Shown: positions 4,559 through 5,940 of the stretch, piece after piece
Numbering within the stretch: the stretch's first letter is position 1
Layout of the letters: the number at the start of each line of letters is the position of its first letter
Source of the DNA: Nitrosomonadales bacterium
Lineage (GTDB): Bacteria > Pseudomonadota > Gammaproteobacteria > Burkholderiales > Nitrosomonadaceae
Assembly (NCBI GenBank): GCA_004525885.1
Contig: SPBV01000113.1
Span: 1-5,940, forward strand
Direction of reading: 5' to 3'
DNA length: 5,940 bases
Program-made: the position numbers and the translations under genes
Notes under the pieces: generated by a model
What the model was told of the DNA's origin: nothing
The model's database searches: none
Seen by the model: the letters and a program-made list of their open reading frames with translations, nothing else

Positions 4559-5940
4559 ATGGCAGGAAAAACATACCAAGCTGGTGTCAAAGATTATCGT
4601 GAGAGTTACTGGACGCCGGACTATACCCCGCTCGACACAGACTTACTGGCTTGTTTTAAGATTGTGGCTCAGGATGGAGTTCCGCGTGAAGAGGCTGCTG
4701 CCGCAGTCGCTGCGGAATCTTCTACAGGTACCTGGACCACTGTGTGGACTGATTTGCTTACCGACATGGATTACTATAAGGGCCGTGCTTACCGGATTGA
4801 GCCGGTTCCGGGTGATAACGCTGCATTTTACGCATTTGTTGCTTACCCTATTGATTTATTTGAAGAGGGTTCAGTCGTTAATGTGTTGACCTCATTGGTT
4901 GGCAATGTATTTGGTTTTAAAGCTATACGTAGTTTACGGCTGGAAGATCTTCGTTTTCCAATCGCCTATGTTAAGACCTGTGGTGGCCCGCCAAATGGCA
5001 TACAGGTGGAACGTGATCGTCTGAATAAATATGGCCGTGCTTTTTTGGGTTGTACCATCAAACCTAAACTTGGCTTGTCGGCAAAGAACTATGGCATGGC
5101 AGTTTATGAGTGTCTGCGTGGTGGTCTTGACTTTACTAAGGATGATGAAAATGTTAATAGTCAGCCGTTCATGCGCTGGCGTCATCGCTTTGAATTTGTA
5201 ATGGAAGCAGTTTTAAAGGCCCAGGCTGAAACTGGCGAGCGTAAAGGGCATTATCTGAATGTAACTGCAGCAACGCCAGAAGAGATGTATAAGAGAGCTG
5301 AGTTTGCAAAAGAATTGGGCGCACCAATCATTATGCACGATTATTTAACTGGCGGGCTCTGTGCCAATACGGGTTTAGCGAACTGGTGCCGTGATAATGG
5401 CATGTTATTACATATTCACCGTGCCATGCATGCTGTACTTGATCGTAATCCCTATCATGGGATCCACTTCCGAGTATTAGTCAAGTGTCTAAGGCTGTCA
5501 GGTGGTGATCATCTTCACTCCGGCACTGTAGTCGGTAAGCTGGAAGGTGACAGGGCTGCAACGCTTGGTTGGATTGATACCATGCGTGAATCATTTATTC
5601 CGGAAAATCGTGCTCGTGGCCTTTTCTTTGATCAGGACTGGGGTTCTATGCCGGGTGTAATGCCGGTTGCCTCAGGTGGTATCCATGTTTGGCATATACC
5701 CGCTCTGGTCAATATATTTGGTGATGACTCCTGTTTACAGTTTGGAGGGGGCACACTTGGTCATCCATGGGGTAATGCCGCTGGCGCCACTGCAAATCGT
5801 GTGGCACTAGAGGCTTGCACTGATGCACGTAATCAGGGGCGTCAGGTAGAGCGTGAAGGGAAAGAAGTGTTAACTGAAGCTGCACAGCACTCACCTGAGC
5901 TAAAAATTGCTATGGAGACATGGAAAGAGATTAAGTTTGA
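4559..5940 (+). CDS. cbbL: RuBisCO large subunit, form I (3' end outside window)
   Basis: This is the large subunit of ribulose-1,5-bisphosphate carboxylase/oxygenase, which fixes CO2 onto RuBP in the Calvin cycle and assembles as L8S8 with CbbS. The frame is intact for 460 codons (MAGKTYQAGVKDYRESYW to WKEIKF) and the window ends about a dozen codons before the expected stop. Visible active-site residues, with spinach number in brackets, are Glu53 (60), Thr58 (65), Asn116 (123), Lys168 and Lys170 (175, 177), the carbamylated Lys194 (201) with Asp196 and Glu197 (203, 204), His287 and Arg288 (294, 295), His320 (327), loop-6 Lys327 (334), Ser372 (379) and Gly396/Gly397 (403, 404). The constant offset of seven shows there is no internal indel. 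The sequence looks like the proteobacterial form IA group; I cannot tell a carboxysomal from a free type without the downstream genes. cbbS is expected next. It is divergent from cbbR. Confidence 0.98.
   Translation, partial: MAGKTYQAGVKDYRESYWTPDYTPLDTDLLACFKIVAQDGVPREEAAAAVAAESSTGTWTTVWTDLLTDMDYYKGRAYRIEPVPGDNAAFYAFVAYPIDLFEEGSVVNVLTSLVGNVFGFKAIRSLRLEDLRFPIAYVKTCGGPPNGIQVERDRLNKYGRAFLGCTIKPKLGLSAKNYGMAVYECLRGGLDFTKDDENVNSQPFMRWRHRFEFVMEAVLKAQAETGERKGHYLNVTAATPEEMYKRAEFAKELGAPIIMHDYLTGGLCANTGLANWCRDNGMLLHIHRAMHAVLDRNPYHGIHFRVLVKCLRLSGGDHLHSGTVVGKLEGDRAATLGWIDTMRESFIPENRARGLFFDQDWGSMPGVMPVASGGIHVWHIPALVNIFGDDSCLQFGGGTLGHPWGNAAGATANRVALEACTDARNQGRQVEREGKEVLTEAAQHSPELKIAMETWKEIKF

Noticed and set aside
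4584..4889. Open frame of 101 codons on the plus strand within the cbbL region
   Set aside because: It overlaps the certain cbbL frame, and its translation is a leucine- and arginine-rich shadow without family resemblance.
4934..5185. Minus-strand open frame opposite cbbL
   Set aside because: It is antisense to a strongly conserved RuBisCO stretch, with no ribosome binding site or recognisable domain.
5183..5188. RWRHRF in CbbL where many form I enzymes have RWRDRF
   Set aside because: As I recall, this position varies among proteobacterial form IA enzymes (Asp, Asn, Gln, Glu), and it is not a catalytic residue.
1..5940. CRISPR array, tRNA or rRNA genes
   Set aside because: I found no regularly spaced repeats with unique spacers, no cloverleaf with a T-loop, and no rRNA-like stretch on either strand by eye.

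Overview
The window looks like accessory chromosomal DNA from a chemolithoautotrophic proteobacterium of moderate to low GC, most likely a gammaproteobacterium. The main reason is a form I RuBisCO large-subunit gene (cbbL) facing away from a LysR-type regulator of the CbbR kind, the usual arrangement in sulfur-, ammonia- or hydrogen-oxidising proteobacteria. The species assignment is inference and is not secure.

Bases 2-1069 (+) are the 3' part of a gene made of tandem RidA/YjgF (Rid-family imine deaminase-like) domains. The frame is already open at the window edge, where it encodes the last residues of one Rid domain. Two complete Rid domains follow. Between the first and second Rid units lies an in-frame stretch of about 36 residues that matches the core signature of the EVE domain (PUA-like superfamily). 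It is joined to the next Rid domain by a 48-bp tandem repeat. This chimeric gene is the most unusual object in the window.

Bases 1070-1312 are a short non-coding stretch with a perfect 16-bp hairpin. Bases about 1313-2400 are a decayed IS30-family insertion sequence: both inverted repeats can be recognised, but the transposase has about seven frameshifts and at least two nonsense codons.

Bases 2414-3418 (-) encode a full-length CbbR-like LysR regulator with a TTG start. A 1140-bp AT-rich spacer (3419-4558) follows. It has no convincing gene but contains many short palindromes, including a LysR-type box (3496-3510) close to cbbR. This is far longer than the usual cbbR-cbbL gap.

From 4559 to the window end, cbbL (+) starts behind a strong ribosome binding site and runs intact for 460 codons, about a dozen codons short of its expected end. 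All the catalytic residues checked are present. CbbR would be expected to control cbbL, and the long spacer raises the question of how. The Rid/EVE gene and the IS30 remnant appear unrelated to carbon fixation and mark the left side as a rearranged region.
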